Source: Puccinia triticina (taxonomy: Eukaryota > Basidiomycota > Pucciniomycetes > Pucciniales > Pucciniaceae). From it: DNA of 64,000 nucleotides. Under the pieces are notes generated by a model that had not been told where the DNA came from, did not search any database, and saw only the letters and a list, made by a program, of their open reading frames with translations. Below, piece after piece: positions 11,691 through 23,300 of the stretch (position 1 is its first letter; each line of letters starts with the position of its first letter). Position numbers and translations under genes: made by a program. The DNA is taken from assembly GCF_026914185.1 (NCBI RefSeq), contig NC_070567.1, positions 3,684,001-3,748,000 on the forward strand, written 5' to 3'.

Positions 11691-14600
11691 GCCATGGAAA
11701 TGATCAAATACCCTCAAGTACTCATTTTTTACCTTGAATGACCATGAAAACCCCAAATGTAGCAGCTACAATGTGATCTGTTGCCAAATATCACTAATTT
11801 GGTAGTTTCCTGGTGTTTCTCCCACTATATCTCAGCGCAGCGTGGAGTTCTTCCATGATATTGGTACCAAAATGATCTGATGTCCCTAATGTTTCATTGT
11901 GTACCTTGAATGACCACAAAACCCCCAAATATAGCAGCCACAATGTTATCCGTTGCCAAATATGACTAATTTGGTAGTTTCTTGGTGTTTCTGAAACTAT
12001 ATCTCAGCCCACCGTGGTATTTCTTCTATGATATTGGCACCAAAATTTCCAAATGCCCTCAAAGATTCAATGTGTACCTTCAATAACCACAAAAACCCCA
12101 AATGTAGCAGCTAAAAAGTGATTGGTTGCCAAATACCACTGATTTGATAGTTCCTTGGTGTTTCTGCCACTATATCTCAGCACAGCGTGGGAGTTCTTCC
12201 ATTATATTGGTACTGAAATGATCAAATGGCCTCAACGGATCATGGTGTACCTTGAGTGATCTCAAAACGGCCAAATGTAGCACCACAATGTGATCAGTTG
12301 CCAAATATCACTAATTTGGTAGTTTCTTGGTGTTTCCGCCACTATATCTCAGCGCAGCGTGGGGGTTCTTCCATGATATTGGTAGCAAAATGTCCACATG
12401 CCCTCAAAGACTCATTGTGTGCCTTGAATGATCACAAAACCCCCAAATGTAGCAGCCACCATGTGATCAGTTGCGAAATATCACTAATTTGGTAGTTTCT
12501 TGGTGTTTCTGCCACTAAATCTCAGTCCAGCATGAGAGTTCTTCCATGATATTGGTAAAAAAATGATCAAATGGCCTCAAGGGATCATGGTGTACCTTGA
12601 GTGACCTCAAAACGGCCAAATGTAGCACCACAATGTGATCAGTTGCCAAATGTCACTAATTTGGTAGTTTCTTGGTGTTTCCGCCACTATATCTCAAAGC
12701 AGCATGGGAGTTCTTCCATCATATTGGTACAAAAATGATCAAATGGCCTCAGGCATTCATTGTGTACCTTGAATAACCACAAAACCGCCAAATGTAGCAG
12801 CCACCATGTGATCAGTTGCAAAATATCACTAATTTGGTAGTTTCTTGGTGTTTCTGCCACTAAATCTCAGTGCAGCGTGGGATTTCTTCCATGATATTGG
12901 TCCCAGAATGATCACATGCCCTCAAAAATTCACGGTGTACCTTGAATGATCACAAAACCCCCAAATGTAGCAGCCACAATGTGATCAGTTGCCAAATATC
13001 ACTACTTTGGTAGTTTCTTGGTGTTTTTGCCACTATATCTCAGCGCAGCATGGGAGTTCTTCCATGATATTGGTACAAAAATGTTAACATTTCCTCAGAG
13101 ATTCATTGTGTACCTTGAATGACCACAAACCCCCCAAATGTAGCAGCCACAATGTGATCAGTTGCCAAATATCACTAATTTGGTAGTTTCTTGGTGTTTC
13201 CGCCACTATATCTCAAAGCAGCATGGGAGTTCTTCCATCATATTGGTACAAAAATGATCAAATGGCCTCAGGCATTCATTGTGTACCTTGAATAACCACA
13301 AAACCGCCAAATGTAGCAGCCACCATGTGATCAGTTGCGAAATATCACTAATTTGGTAGTTTCTTGGTGTTTCTGCCACTAAATCTCAGTGCAGCGTGGG
13401 ATTTCTTCCATGATATTGGTACCAGAATGAGCACATGCCCTCAAAAATTCACGGTGTACCTTGAATGATCACAAAACCCCCAAATGTAGCAGCCACAATG
13501 TGATCAGTTGCGAAATATCACTACTTTGGTAGTTTCTTGGTGTTTCTGCCACTATATCTCAGCGCAGCATGGGAGTTCTTCCATGATATTGGTACAAAAA
13601 TGATCAAATGGCCTCAAGGGATCATGGTGTACCTTGAATGACCTCAAAACGTCCAAATGTAGCAGCCACAATGTGATCAGTTGCGAAATATCACTAATTT
13701 GGTAGTTTCTTGGTGTTTCTGCCACTATATCTCAGCGCAGCGTGGGAGTTCTTCCACGATATTGGTACCAAAATGTTCACATGCCCTCAGAGATTCATTG
13801 TGTACCTTGAATGACCACAAACCCCCCAAATGTACCAGCCACAATGTGATCAGTTGCCAAGTATCACTAATTTGGTAGTTTCTTGGTGTTTCTGCCACTA
13901 TATCTCAGCGCAGCGTGGGAGTTCTTCCACGATGTTGGTACCAAAATGTTCGCATGCCCTCAAAGATTCATTGTGTGCCTTGAATGACCACAAAACCCCC
14001 AAATCAAGCAGCCACAATGTGATCAGTTGCCAAATATCACTAATTTGGTAGTTTCTTGGTGTTTCTGCCACTATATCTCAGCGCAGCATGGGAGTTCTTC
14101 CATGATATTGGTACCAAGCTTTCATATGCCCTCAAATATTCATTGTGTACCTTGAATGACCTCATAACAGCCAAATGTAGCAGCCACAATGTGATCAGTT
14201 GCCAAATATGACTAATTTGGTAGTTTCTTGGTGTTTCCGCCACTATATCTCAGTGCAGCATGGGAGTTCTTCCATGATATTGGTACAAGAATGATCAAAT
14301 GGCCTCAAGGGATCATGGTGTACCTTGAATGACCACAAAACCCCCAAATGTAGCAGCCACAATGTGGTCAGTTGCCAAATATCAGTAATTTGGTAGTTTC
14401 TTGGTGTTTCTCCCACTTTATCTCAGTGCAGCGCGGGATTTCTTCCATGATATTGGTAATCAAATGTTCACATGCCCTCAAAGATTTGTGGTGTACCTTG
14501 AATGACCACAAAACCCCCAAATGTAGCAGCCTCAATGTCATCAGTTGCCAAATATGACTAATTTGGTGGTTTCTTGGTGTTTCTGCCGCTATAGCTCAGC

Positions 14601-15837
14601 GCAGCGTGGAATTTCTTCCATGATATTGGTACCAAAATGTTCACATTCCCTCAAAGATTCATTGTGTACCTTGAATGACCTCAAAACCTCCAAACGTAGC
14701 AGCCACAATGTCATCAGTTGCCAAATATGACTAATTTGGCGGTTTCTTGGTGTTTCTGCCACTATATCTCAGCACAGCGTGGGATTTCTTCCATGATATT
14801 GGTACCAAAATGATCAAATGCGGTCAAAGATTCATTGTGTACCTTGAATGACCACAAAACCCCCAAATGTAGCAGCCACAATGTCATCAGTTGCCAAATA
14901 TCACTAATGTGGTAGTTTGTTGGTGTTTCTCCCACTATATCTCAGTGCAGCTTGGGATTGCTTCCATGATAATGGTAATGAAGCGTTCAAATGCCCTCGA
15001 AGATTCATGGTGTACCTTGAATGACCACAAAACCCCCAAATGTAGCAGCCACAATGTGATCAGTTGCGAAATATCACTAATTTGGTAGTTTCCTGGTGTC
15101 TCTCCCACTATATCCCAGCGCAGCATGGGAGTTCTTCCATGATATTTGTGCCAAAATATTCGCATGCCCTCAACGAGTCATTGAGTACCTTGAATGACCA
15201 CAAAACCCCCAAATGTAGCAGCCACAATGTGATCAGTTGCCAAATATCAATAATTTGGTAGTTTCTTGGTGTTTCTGCCGCTATATCTCAGTGCAGCATG
15301 GGAGTTCTTCCATGATATTGGTACAAAAATGATCAAATGGCCTCAAGAGATCATGGTGTACCTTGAATGACCTCAAAACCTCCAAATGTAGCAGCCACAA
15401 TGTCATCAGTTGCCAAATATGACTAATTTGGTGGTTTCTTGGTGTAACTGCCACTATATCTCAGTGCAGCGTGTGAGTTCTTCCATGATATTGGTACCAA
15501 AATGTTCACATGCCCTCAAAGATTCATTGTGTACCTTGAATGACCACAAAACCCCCAAATGTGGCAGCTACAATGTGATTGGTTGCCAAATATCACTAAT
15601 TTGGTAGTTTCTTGGTGTTTCTGCCACAATATCTCAGCGCAGCGTGGGAGTTCGTCCATAATATTGGTACAACAATGATCAAATGCCCTCAACGGATAAT
15701 GGTGTACCTTGAATGAACTCAAAATCTCCGAATGTAACAACCACAATGTGATCAGTTGCCAAATATCACTGATTTGGTAGTTTCCTGGTGTTTCTCCCAC
15801 TATATCTCAGTGCAGCGTGGGAGTTCTTCCATGATAT
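11691..15837 (-). repeat. right tandem array, 24 units, opposite orientation
   Basis: Mirror image of the left array: the reverse complement phrase TTCTTCCATGATATTGG recurs 24 times from 11854 to 15827, mean spacing about 172.7 bp. A block of three units is duplicated: the segment around 12700-12940 reappears, nearly identical, about 518 bp later around 13220-13460, showing amplification in multi-unit blocks. Confidence 0.92.
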
Positions 15838-16352
15838 AAGAAACCTTACTCAAATCTGGTACAAATGTTAAATCAATCTCAGGCCTCGTAGAAATTTAAG
15901 ATATTGGATACAATGAGTCATATATACAAGCCATTAAATTTGAACAAAATTGATGTAGCATGATATATTGAGACTGATTGTTTTTCTTTTTTTTTTTTGG
16001 GAAAGTAGATTTCAACACTTCTGCAAGGCTCAAGTGAAAATAATTCATGCCTCCTCATTCCTCCTCCCCCCTTCCCCTCCCTGCTTGACTTAACAGACTA
16101 TTTTTTCTCAGGAATAATTCATATGAGTATGTAAAAATGACCTATTTGATCTGGCAACAAAATGAAGCTTTTACTATGGTTGAAAACTAAGAAAGGAGGA
16201 AATCAAGAGAGAGATGATAGAAGTCAGATGTTGCAGGAAGGAAACAAATTAAAGAGAAATTTCAAAAAAAAAAAAAATGATCAATATAATTTGATCAATA
16301 TATGCCATATTGATCAATATATGCCTTCCCAAATTCATCCATGTTTGTAGTG
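15838..16352 (-). repeat. right terminal inverted repeat of CACTA element
   Basis: Reverse complement of 6973-7470 with small indels (shorter A/T tracts, an extra GATCAATATATGCC copy near the end). It ends TTTGTAGTG at 16352, followed by the TAG duplication. Confidence 0.85.
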
Positions 16353-16920
16353 TAGAGGGAGTGGGTTTTGATGAAATTTTTTGACCCCGGGATGACGTAC
16401 TTGACGTTGAAGGTTTTGTGGCGTCGCTCCTTAGTCAACTGTTAGTCTCCGCGAGCCCCCGATGAGATATATAGCCCTAATCTTACTTGAGAATCCCAAT
16501 CCGTGTGCTCGACGATGACTTCGAGCCTTGTTTCGAGGTTGAAAACAACCTCCTCTCGTTTGATGACAATCCCGAGTCCTTCGACGCTTGCTTTTTTGAC
16601 AAAGTCGAACCCGTCCTCTGACACTTCCATCACGCGGGCGACTGAGTGCTGATTGTAAGTTAGCGTGGGCGTCTTGCCGTCGTTGGTAGCGATCAACTTC
16701 CCAGTCATGTAGTAAACAACTCTGGGCTCGAGAACATTCGTCAGCGCCGTATTTGTTGTCAATGTGACCTCGAAGTCACGTTGGTCAGAGCCGTCAACCC
16801 CCCAACACTGCAAAAAAGATGCAGTGGTGACATTTCCGTATTGATTGGCGCGAACATTCTCTGGCACGGACTTTGAAAGTTGTCAGTACCGTGCAACTTG
16901 AAGAGAAACTAAATTGACGT

Positions 16921-17716
16921 TGTGGTGACCATACTCGTGGCGCCGCCGGCGCGCAGGATATCCGGCGGGACTTCAAGCTCAGCAAGACTTCAAGTTTCCA
17001 GCCCTCAAGGCTTCCTCAAGGCTTCCTCAAGGCGTTTCAGGTTTTCTTTTTCTTGCTTTTCTTTTGTTCTTTTCTTTTTTTTTTTTTCATGCTTCTGTTT
17101 TCCTGCCAGTTTCTTTTCATCATGTTTGGTTATTTTCTTCTTTCATATTGCGCGCGTTGGATGGTTAGAGTGTGGTGGGTTGGTTTTCTTTTCTTTTTTC
17201 CTTAGCCTCCTAGTTGTTGTCTTTTCCTTTTCAGTTGTGGCGCGCGCATAGGCGCGCGGGTGGTTGTGATGACCTGTCACAAGATTGTCATCATCCCTGA
17301 AGTTTAAGTTCTTCGGAGCTTAGGCGGAAGGGACGGCATGAGACTTCGTCTGAACCCAAAATTTTGTCAGATCATCTCGTCACCTCGAATCTAAAAGCTT
17401 ATTGATCCCAGTCAAGATATACTTGCGGAGCTTCTGAGTTATTCCTCTCAGCCCCGCATCGATCCTCTTCCAGATTCCCCTCTTTAAGATCACTGTTCCC
17501 CGGCCCAGTTCGCCGGCTTTTCCCAGATTCTCAACAAACAAACCACCGCCGACGGGAATCTACCTCCTGTCGTCTCAAACCAAAATCCCCCCCCCCCCCC
17601 AACTTCCGCTATCACTCGAATCCAAGAATCTCCCCCGGACCACCGCGAAGGCAGCGCAAGAGCGCAACATCCCTTCCAGTAACTGCCGACGGCCCAGCAC
17701 CGGTCGGAGTTCCACA
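16921..17716 (+). repeat. 5' LTR
   Basis: 796 bp, TG..CA ends. Contains a long pyrimidine-rich tract (17035-17115) and a 14-base C run at 17587-17600. It differs visibly from the 3' LTR only by C versus T near 17494 and by the C-run length. Short ORFs within it are not considered coding. Confidence 0.92.
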
Positions 17717-17718
17717 TT

Positions 17719-17768
17719 TGGTCCCCCGAGCCGGGATCGAACCAGCGACCTCAAGATTTACAGTCTCG
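17719..17768 (+). promoter_or_regulatory. primer binding site, long match to a tRNA-Tyr 3' half
   Basis: Starting two bases after the LTR, TGGTCCCCCGAGCCGGGATC is the complement of a tRNA acceptor stem with CCA and T-arm. The match goes on: the reverse complement of 17751-17768 forms a five-pair anticodon stem with loop CTGTAAA, that is anticodon GTA (tyrosine). So the primer-like match covers about 50 nt rather than the usual 8-18. The 5' half of a tRNA does not follow, so this is not a tRNA gene. Confidence 0.75.
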
Positions 17769-17945
17769 CCTTACGGATTTCGAGACGATCGGCGGTTGAG
17801 GCGCTTTCCCTCTCGGATCCTTTCTTTTAATCAATTTCTTTCCCTTCCCAGATCTCCTTTCCCTTCTTGCCGGCCACGGACGACTGTTTTCTTCTGTTGT
17901 CGACGGTGTTTGGCGTACTTGTTTCGCGGAGGTTAGGAGAGATAA

Positions 17946-18030
17946 AAGTAAGTTCTCTCCATTAGTGCACCTCCGAGGGTCTTCGCTACACGTTTCGAAA
18001 GCATTACACTTGCCACGCAAGTGAGCCGCA
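17946..18030 (+). repeat. internal structured repeat, copy A (leader, before gag)
   Basis: First of five related modules of about 85 nt: GTAAGTTCTCTCC, then TGCACCTCCGAGG, then GCCACGCAAGTGAGCC. The 5' side can pair: GGAGAGA (17936-17942) with TCTCTCC (17954-17960), placing GTAAGT in the loop. It ends about 35 nt before the gag ORF. Confidence 0.65.
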
Positions 18031-18064
18031 CCGGACCCTTCCTCTGCTTTTCTTCGTCAGTATT

Positions 18065-20206
18065 TTGGCCTCTCCTCCTAGCGCGATGGCCGACGCATCT
18101 GCAGCAACATCCAGCGTTCGGATGGTGAAGATCAAGCCTCAGGACAAGACGCTGGGGTTCGACGGAACCAACGTCGAGCGGTTTTTGATGGAGTATCAGT
18201 TGGCTGCCAAGCTGGATGGCGCATCCGAAGCCGATATGGCCCAGCAAATCCGGTTCTTTGTTCGCAACGACGCAGTCAAGGACGTTCTCGAGACACTGGA
18301 CGGTTTCGAACCACCAGTTTGGGCCACCCTGAAAGCTGCTATGATTGCGTATTGGGGAAAAGTGGATACCGCAAGATTTACGACGCGGGATTTGGAATCT
18401 TTGGTCCAAGAATGGATGGATAAAGGCGGCGTCGCGACGGTGGGCCAGTATCAGGCTTTTCGGCGAGTGTGGGACCCGATCCAGTCATATCTTCTTCGCA
18501 AAGCTCACATCGACTCTGTTGAGGAATTGCGGACTTGGTACTACAAGTCATTCTCGGCGGGTGTCCAGGAGCGTATCAGAGATCAGCTCATCAGATCAAA
18601 AGAGATGATCACCACCTTGGACAATCGGTTCAAACTGCCTGCTTTCGAGGTTCTCAAAGTGGCCGTCGACGAGGTGATGAGGACTCAAACGGCCCTCACC
18701 TTTGAAGATTCTAGATCAGCCGCTCCAGTTGTCGACTCTACTTTCAAGAATTCGAACGAGATCATGCAGAAGATGGAAGCGGACAGGAAACCCAAGCCAG
18801 TGGACTCAGCGTCGAAGGCTCCAGCCACCGTGGACGACCTCTCGCGTATGCTTCAGTCGTTTGAACAAAGGATCAAGAAAGAACTGGCGGCTCCTCAATC
18901 ATCCTCTGTTCCGCCCGGGCCTCGCGGACCTCTAGTGTGCTATTACTGTCATAGGGAGGGCCACGGTACTGCCCGCTGTTTCGAGCTCAAGAAAGATAAG
19001 GAGGAGAAGTTGGTCGAGCAAAAAGGAACCAACTTTTTCCTCCCAAATGGCGCTCTTATTCCTTTTGATGCGTCACGACCGATTCGGCACGTGGTTGCTT
19101 CTTTCCAACCGCAGGCCAGCTCAGCGACTACGGAATATCGAGCAGCTTGCGGGTCTTTGGACCCATGGTACCCCCCGGCTGTGTCTTCCCAATCTTTTTC
19201 TGGCTCTTATCAATCGGATCCGGCGCGCAAGAAGCACGAAGCGCCTAAACCTTATAAGGCCCCGGCAGTCCCAGCTTCTGCCGCTAAGAAGTTCCCAAAG
19301 AAGGCCCCTTCTCCTAGTTCCGGATCAGAAGCTGAAGATATGGACGCTGAGCCCGAGCTTTTTGAGCGTTCACCGGCCGGCCCGCCCCAGCCGTCAGTTC
19401 CGGTCGAAACCGGTCCTTCTTCTGCTCCCTCTAAATCGGATTCAGGCCCATCTAGAGTCAGGTTCGAGAGAGGGATCGCCAAGGATCACCCTAAAGCAGT
19501 CGAAGGCATGCTGCAGAAGATTTCTGACCTCCCGTTGACGGTTACGGTTGCAGAGTTATGTGCCGTCGCGCCAGCCATCGCCGATGGGATGAAACGGTGG
19601 GTCTCGAAGCGCCGGGTAGAAGTCAACGCCGAGGAGCTGAAGGTCCACTCCGGGACGCTTTTGGAGGAGTCCCCGCCTCAAGAGGAAGAGAATCGACTGT
19701 ATTCTTGCCCATTGGGGTATTTACCCTGCTTGCTCGGAGAAGATGAAGGCAATGCGGCCCCTTTAGTGGATTCCGGATCTCAACTGAACTTGATCTCGGA
19801 TGCGAAGGCATCGAAGCTCAATCTAAGCCCCCGCGTCAACTTCAGTTCAGCAGTGTATGGCATCGGGAATCAGGCTTGTGAATTGGTTGGCGTCGCCGAA
19901 GACGTCCCCATTAGGATCGGGAAGTCAATAGTGGGCACCTGCCACTTTTGGATCACGCGCATGGACGGGCCCATCATTCTGGGAAGGCCTTTTCTCATGG
20001 ATTTCGACGTCACACTCGCCTTCTCTGGTCAGACGGGCGAGAAGATCCTCATTCCGGACGCCAATGGTCGGAGAATCGAGATTACTCTTTGTTCTGTGGA
20101 TTCGGGACGCTGGGAGCGTGATTTCCCGGGAGGCGGTCGCAAGGCGATCCTGACGCGCAAAGGGAAAGCGCGCGACGACCCCGTTGAAGGTCGTCATTTT
20201 TTGTAG
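18065..20206 (+). CDS. Gypsy gag-protease protein (713 aa)
   Basis: Structural protein and protease of the retrotransposon. The N-terminal half is helical capsid-like. A CCHC zinc knuckle, CYYCHREGHGTARC, lies near residues 292-305. A Pro/Ser-rich linker follows. The aspartic protease has its active site LVDSGSQ near residue 565 and the second conserved block ILGRPFL near residue 637. The ORF is given here from ATT/ATG-rich codons at 18065; the first ATG is at 18086 (MADAS), which I consider the likelier start. The frame is uninterrupted. It ends at TAG 20204-20206, about 170 nt before the pol frame opens in another phase. Confidence 0.9.
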   Translation: MASPPSAMADASAATSSVRMVKIKPQDKTLGFDGTNVERFLMEYQLAAKLDGASEADMAQQIRFFVRNDAVKDVLETLDGFEPPVWATLKAAMIAYWGKVDTARFTTRDLESLVQEWMDKGGVATVGQYQAFRRVWDPIQSYLLRKAHIDSVEELRTWYYKSFSAGVQERIRDQLIRSKEMITTLDNRFKLPAFEVLKVAVDEVMRTQTALTFEDSRSAAPVVDSTFKNSNEIMQKMEADRKPKPVDSASKAPATVDDLSRMLQSFEQRIKKELAAPQSSSVPPGPRGPLVCYYCHREGHGTARCFELKKDKEEKLVEQKGTNFFLPNGALIPFDASRPIRHVVASFQPQASSATTEYRAACGSLDPWYPPAVSSQSFSGSYQSDPARKKHEAPKPYKAPAVPASAAKKFPKKAPSPSSGSEAEDMDAEPELFERSPAGPPQPSVPVETGPSSAPSKSDSGPSRVRFERGIAKDHPKAVEGMLQKISDLPLTVTVAELCAVAPAIADGMKRWVSKRRVEVNAEELKVHSGTLLEESPPQEEENRLYSCPLGYLPCLLGEDEGNAAPLVDSGSQLNLISDAKASKLNLSPRVNFSSAVYGIGNQACELVGVAEDVPIRIGKSIVGTCHFWITRMDGPIILGRPFLMDFDVTLAFSGQTGEKILIPDANGRRIEITLCSVDSGRWERDFPGGGRKAILTRKGKARDDPVEGRHFL

Positions 20207-20379
20207 ATCAGGTTGACTCGGGAAGCGGCAGACTTAATGTAGAGTCTCGCAGTCTCGCCGCTGGGTCAACTTTTAATCAAGAGTCTCATGGGCGCTATTC
20301 TTCGTTTTCTTCTGGTATCCATCAAAACAATAAAGCTAAAAAACATCCCAAAATCCAATTAAATCTTAGAAATATTCTC

Positions 20380-23300
20380 TTGGGTTCAGATCTCCTTTCC
20401 TCAAGTTCTTCCGGTTCCGTCTCAGATCGCTCTTCTACTTCAAATTTCCGGATTCTGTGTTTTGGAGATGGTGAGCGCGGTCAGGCGCGCAAGGAGGAAA
20501 TTGGTACCCCGCGGAGGCTGGGAGGAGTAGAAGTAAGTTCCTCCCAATTGTGCACCTCCGGGCTAGATGCTACTTCGTCGTCAAAAACTCTACCGCGTGC
20601 CACACTCGTGAGCCAAGAACAACCTCCGATCCCTTCTCATGTTTCAGGTGGACCTTCATCCCATCGAACACGGGTTCCTTCTCAAGTTCCGCCTCAACGC
20701 GCGCTCCCGTTGTTGTCTCAGGATCTTCGTGCAAACGGCATCAAGGCGTTTGAGGATTCTGACTCGGACTTTCTGCTTCACAACCCCGCTGCGGCTCACC
20801 TTCGTCTCCGCAACGAGAATAAACTACCTACTAGATCACGTCTCTGCGAAGAGAATAAACTCGTCCTACCCACCGAGGTCCTCCGCAACGAGGTTAATCT
20901 ATTTCCGTCCTTCGAGACCCTCCGCAATGAGGCTAAACTTCCGAGCCTCCGCGACGAGGAGAAACTTCCGAGCCTCCGCGACGAGGAGAAACTATCTTCT
21001 TTGGGAATAGAAACTCGGACGCATTCGGAGGAACTAGAAGTAAGTTCTCTCCAGCTATGCACCTCTGGGCTAGATGCTCTTTCGTCGTTGCAAGCATTAC
21101 ATGCCACAGCTGTGAGCCGCACCCCGGATTTTGGTTTCTTGGCATCCTTAGGCGGCACGACGGCGACCGGAAGTCTTCTCCGCAACAAGGATAAACTATT
21201 TTCTTGGACTCTGGATTGTGAAGGTGGTGTGGTGGAGTTTGGACCATCGTGGAGGCCATTTGGGGTAGAAGTAAGTTCCTCCCAATGTGCACCTCCGAGG
21301 CGTGATGCTCCGCAAATTTTGAAAGCCCTACCACGCGCCACACTCGTGAGCCACTCCTATCCGTCTGGTCTCCCTTTCGCAGAGAAGGCAGCTTTCGAGG
21401 ACAGCGCAGAACATCGGACCCGGCGGCTTCTTGAATGCGGGCTCAATCATCGCGCGCAGTTGGCGCTTGTGGACTCGTGGAAGGAGGGCGGATTTCTCTC
21501 TCTCGCGGCCAAATACAAACCGGCGGCGCGGAAAGTCAAGCCGGTGAATCAACCCATGCCACAGAGCCTCAACCCCCCGCTGCAGCGTCCTTCCCTTTCT
21601 CGTGATCCTTACCGCGGTCTTTCGCGCTCCTTGGCCGGCCCTTTTGTGCCATGCGGACGAGTCACGGAGCAGAGTCTTCAAGTAGTTAATTTCGGTCCCC
21701 CAGGGTGGTTATACCCAGCGGAGTTGGATCTCATCAAGAATGTGTTGGCAGAAAGGAACCTTGCCATAGCTTTCGACGAGTCTCAGCGCGGTCTGCTTAA
21801 AGAATCATATGGTCTTCCTTATATCATACCGGTTGTGGAGCACGAACCCTGGCAGAAGAGGAAGATTCCTATCCCCGCAGCCAAGATGGAGGAATTCACG
21901 AGGATCATCCGGGAGCGCGTGCGCAACGGGCTTTATGAACAATCTACGTCCAGCTACACGAGTCCGGTTTTCTGTGTGTTGAAAGGCAATGGGAAGCTGC
22001 GGATAGTCCACGACCTCCAGCCGTTAAATAAAGTCACGATTCGGGATGCCGGCGTCCCTCCAGCCACTGAAGAATTCGTCGAATCTTTTTCTGGGCGCGC
22101 TTGTTACGGCCTCGGCGACATCATGGGCGGCTACGACGAGCGCGCTCTGCATCCGATCTCAAGGCCGCTCACAACGTTCGATACGCCGCTTGGAAGGTTC
22201 CAACTCACCCGGCTCCCTCAAGGGGCAACGAATTCCGTGGCAGTTTACCAGGCCCAAATGGTCTGGATTCTTCAAGACGAGATTCCGGACCATGCCGGGA
22301 TCTTCATCGACGATGGGGGTATTAAAGGCCCAGTTTCAGATTATGATAACGAAGTTCTGGATTGGCACTCTGGCATCCGGCGCTTCGTCTGGGAATACGC
22401 CGAAACGTTGGAGCGTATTTTGTTCAGGATTGAGGAATCTGGTTTAACTGTGTCGGCATCCAAGTTGGCGGCTTGTGTCCCCGCCCTGGAGATAGTGGGC
22501 CACGTGGTTTGTAAGGAAGGCCGACGCATGGCGAAGACCAAGATCAACAAGATCCTCTCGTGGCCGACCCCAGTGAACGCAACAGAAGTGCGCGGGTTTT
22601 TGGGGGTGGTGGTGTACGTTAGAATATTCATCCCCTCCCTGTCCCAGATCTGTTTGCCCCTCCGTCGGCTGACGCGCAAAGATGCGGAGTTTGTTTGGAC
22701 CGCCGACTGCGAAGACGCTTTTGAAGAGCTAAAGCTTATTGTGGGCCAGGACATCATCCTTGTCAAGATCGACTACGGCCCGGACGCGGGCAAGATCAAG
22801 TTAGCTGTCGATTCTAGTTTCCACGCAGCCGGCGCAGTACTTTCCCAAGAAGACGCAAACGGATTGGATCGCCCAGCGCTTTACGAATCCCTGCTTTTCT
22901 CGGACGTGGAGTCGCGTTACTCTCAATCAAAGCTAGAACTATGCGGGGTAGCTCGGATTCTCAAAAAGCTCCAAACAATCTTGTGGGGCCAACACTTCGA
23001 GCTTCAGGTCGATGCTCAGTCTCTCATCCAAATGATCAATGCGCCGAGCTTGCCCAACGCCCCCATGACGCGCTGGGTAGCTTTTATTCAACTCTTTTCG
23101 TTTGAGATAGTTCACCGCCCTGGAAAATCTTTTTTAATGCCCGATGGCCTTTCGCGTCGCCCTCAAGGCGACGAAGAGTCAGACCCGCCGACATCTGAGT
23201 TTGACGAAGACTCTCCGTTGGTCCACCCACTCAATTCCTTCTCTGTCACCGCTGAAGTGGGCTATTCCGGGTATCAAGAAGGCTTCTGGCGGCGTATGGA

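Larger units (their letters stand above)
6973..16352. mobile_element. 9.38-kb palindromic CACTA-type foldback element
   Basis: Both ends read CACTACAAACATGGATGA inward. The 3-bp target duplication is TAG (6970-6972 and 16353-16355), diagnostic of the CACTA (En/Spm, CMC) superfamily. No transposase is encoded, so it is non-autonomous. Almost the whole element is an inverted repeat: terminal repeats of about 0.5 kb, then 24 tandem units on each side in opposite orientation, around a unique centre of about 230 bp. Insertion in an exon of the AT-hook gene, with the frame restored on removal, confirms both ends. Confidence 0.88.

Noticed and set aside
7627..15800. About 30 similar short ORFs of 61-94 codons (MPNITNLVVSWCF-type) in both arms
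   Set aside because: They are phased by the satellite unit, whose period is not a multiple of three. They start and stop within repeats and have no domain or expression signal. Best seen as a by-product of the repeat.
7471..15837. Regularly spaced repeats as a CRISPR-like array
   Set aside because: Units are about 172 bp without unique spacers, lie between CACTA ends, and the genome is eukaryotic.
16922..17251. 109-codon ORF in the LTR (also at 24622-25056)
   Set aside because: Low-complexity, Phe/Ser-rich translation of a pyrimidine tract, duplicated because it lies in both LTRs.
17719..17830. A tRNA-Tyr gene on the minus strand
   Set aside because: Only the 3' half (anticodon arm, T-arm, acceptor) can be built; the D-arm and 5' acceptor strand are absent and it directly follows an LTR.
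17718..17936. 72-codon ORF beginning MVPRAGIEPATSRF
   Set aside because: It is the translation of the tRNA-complementary primer site, a well-known false peptide, not a gene.
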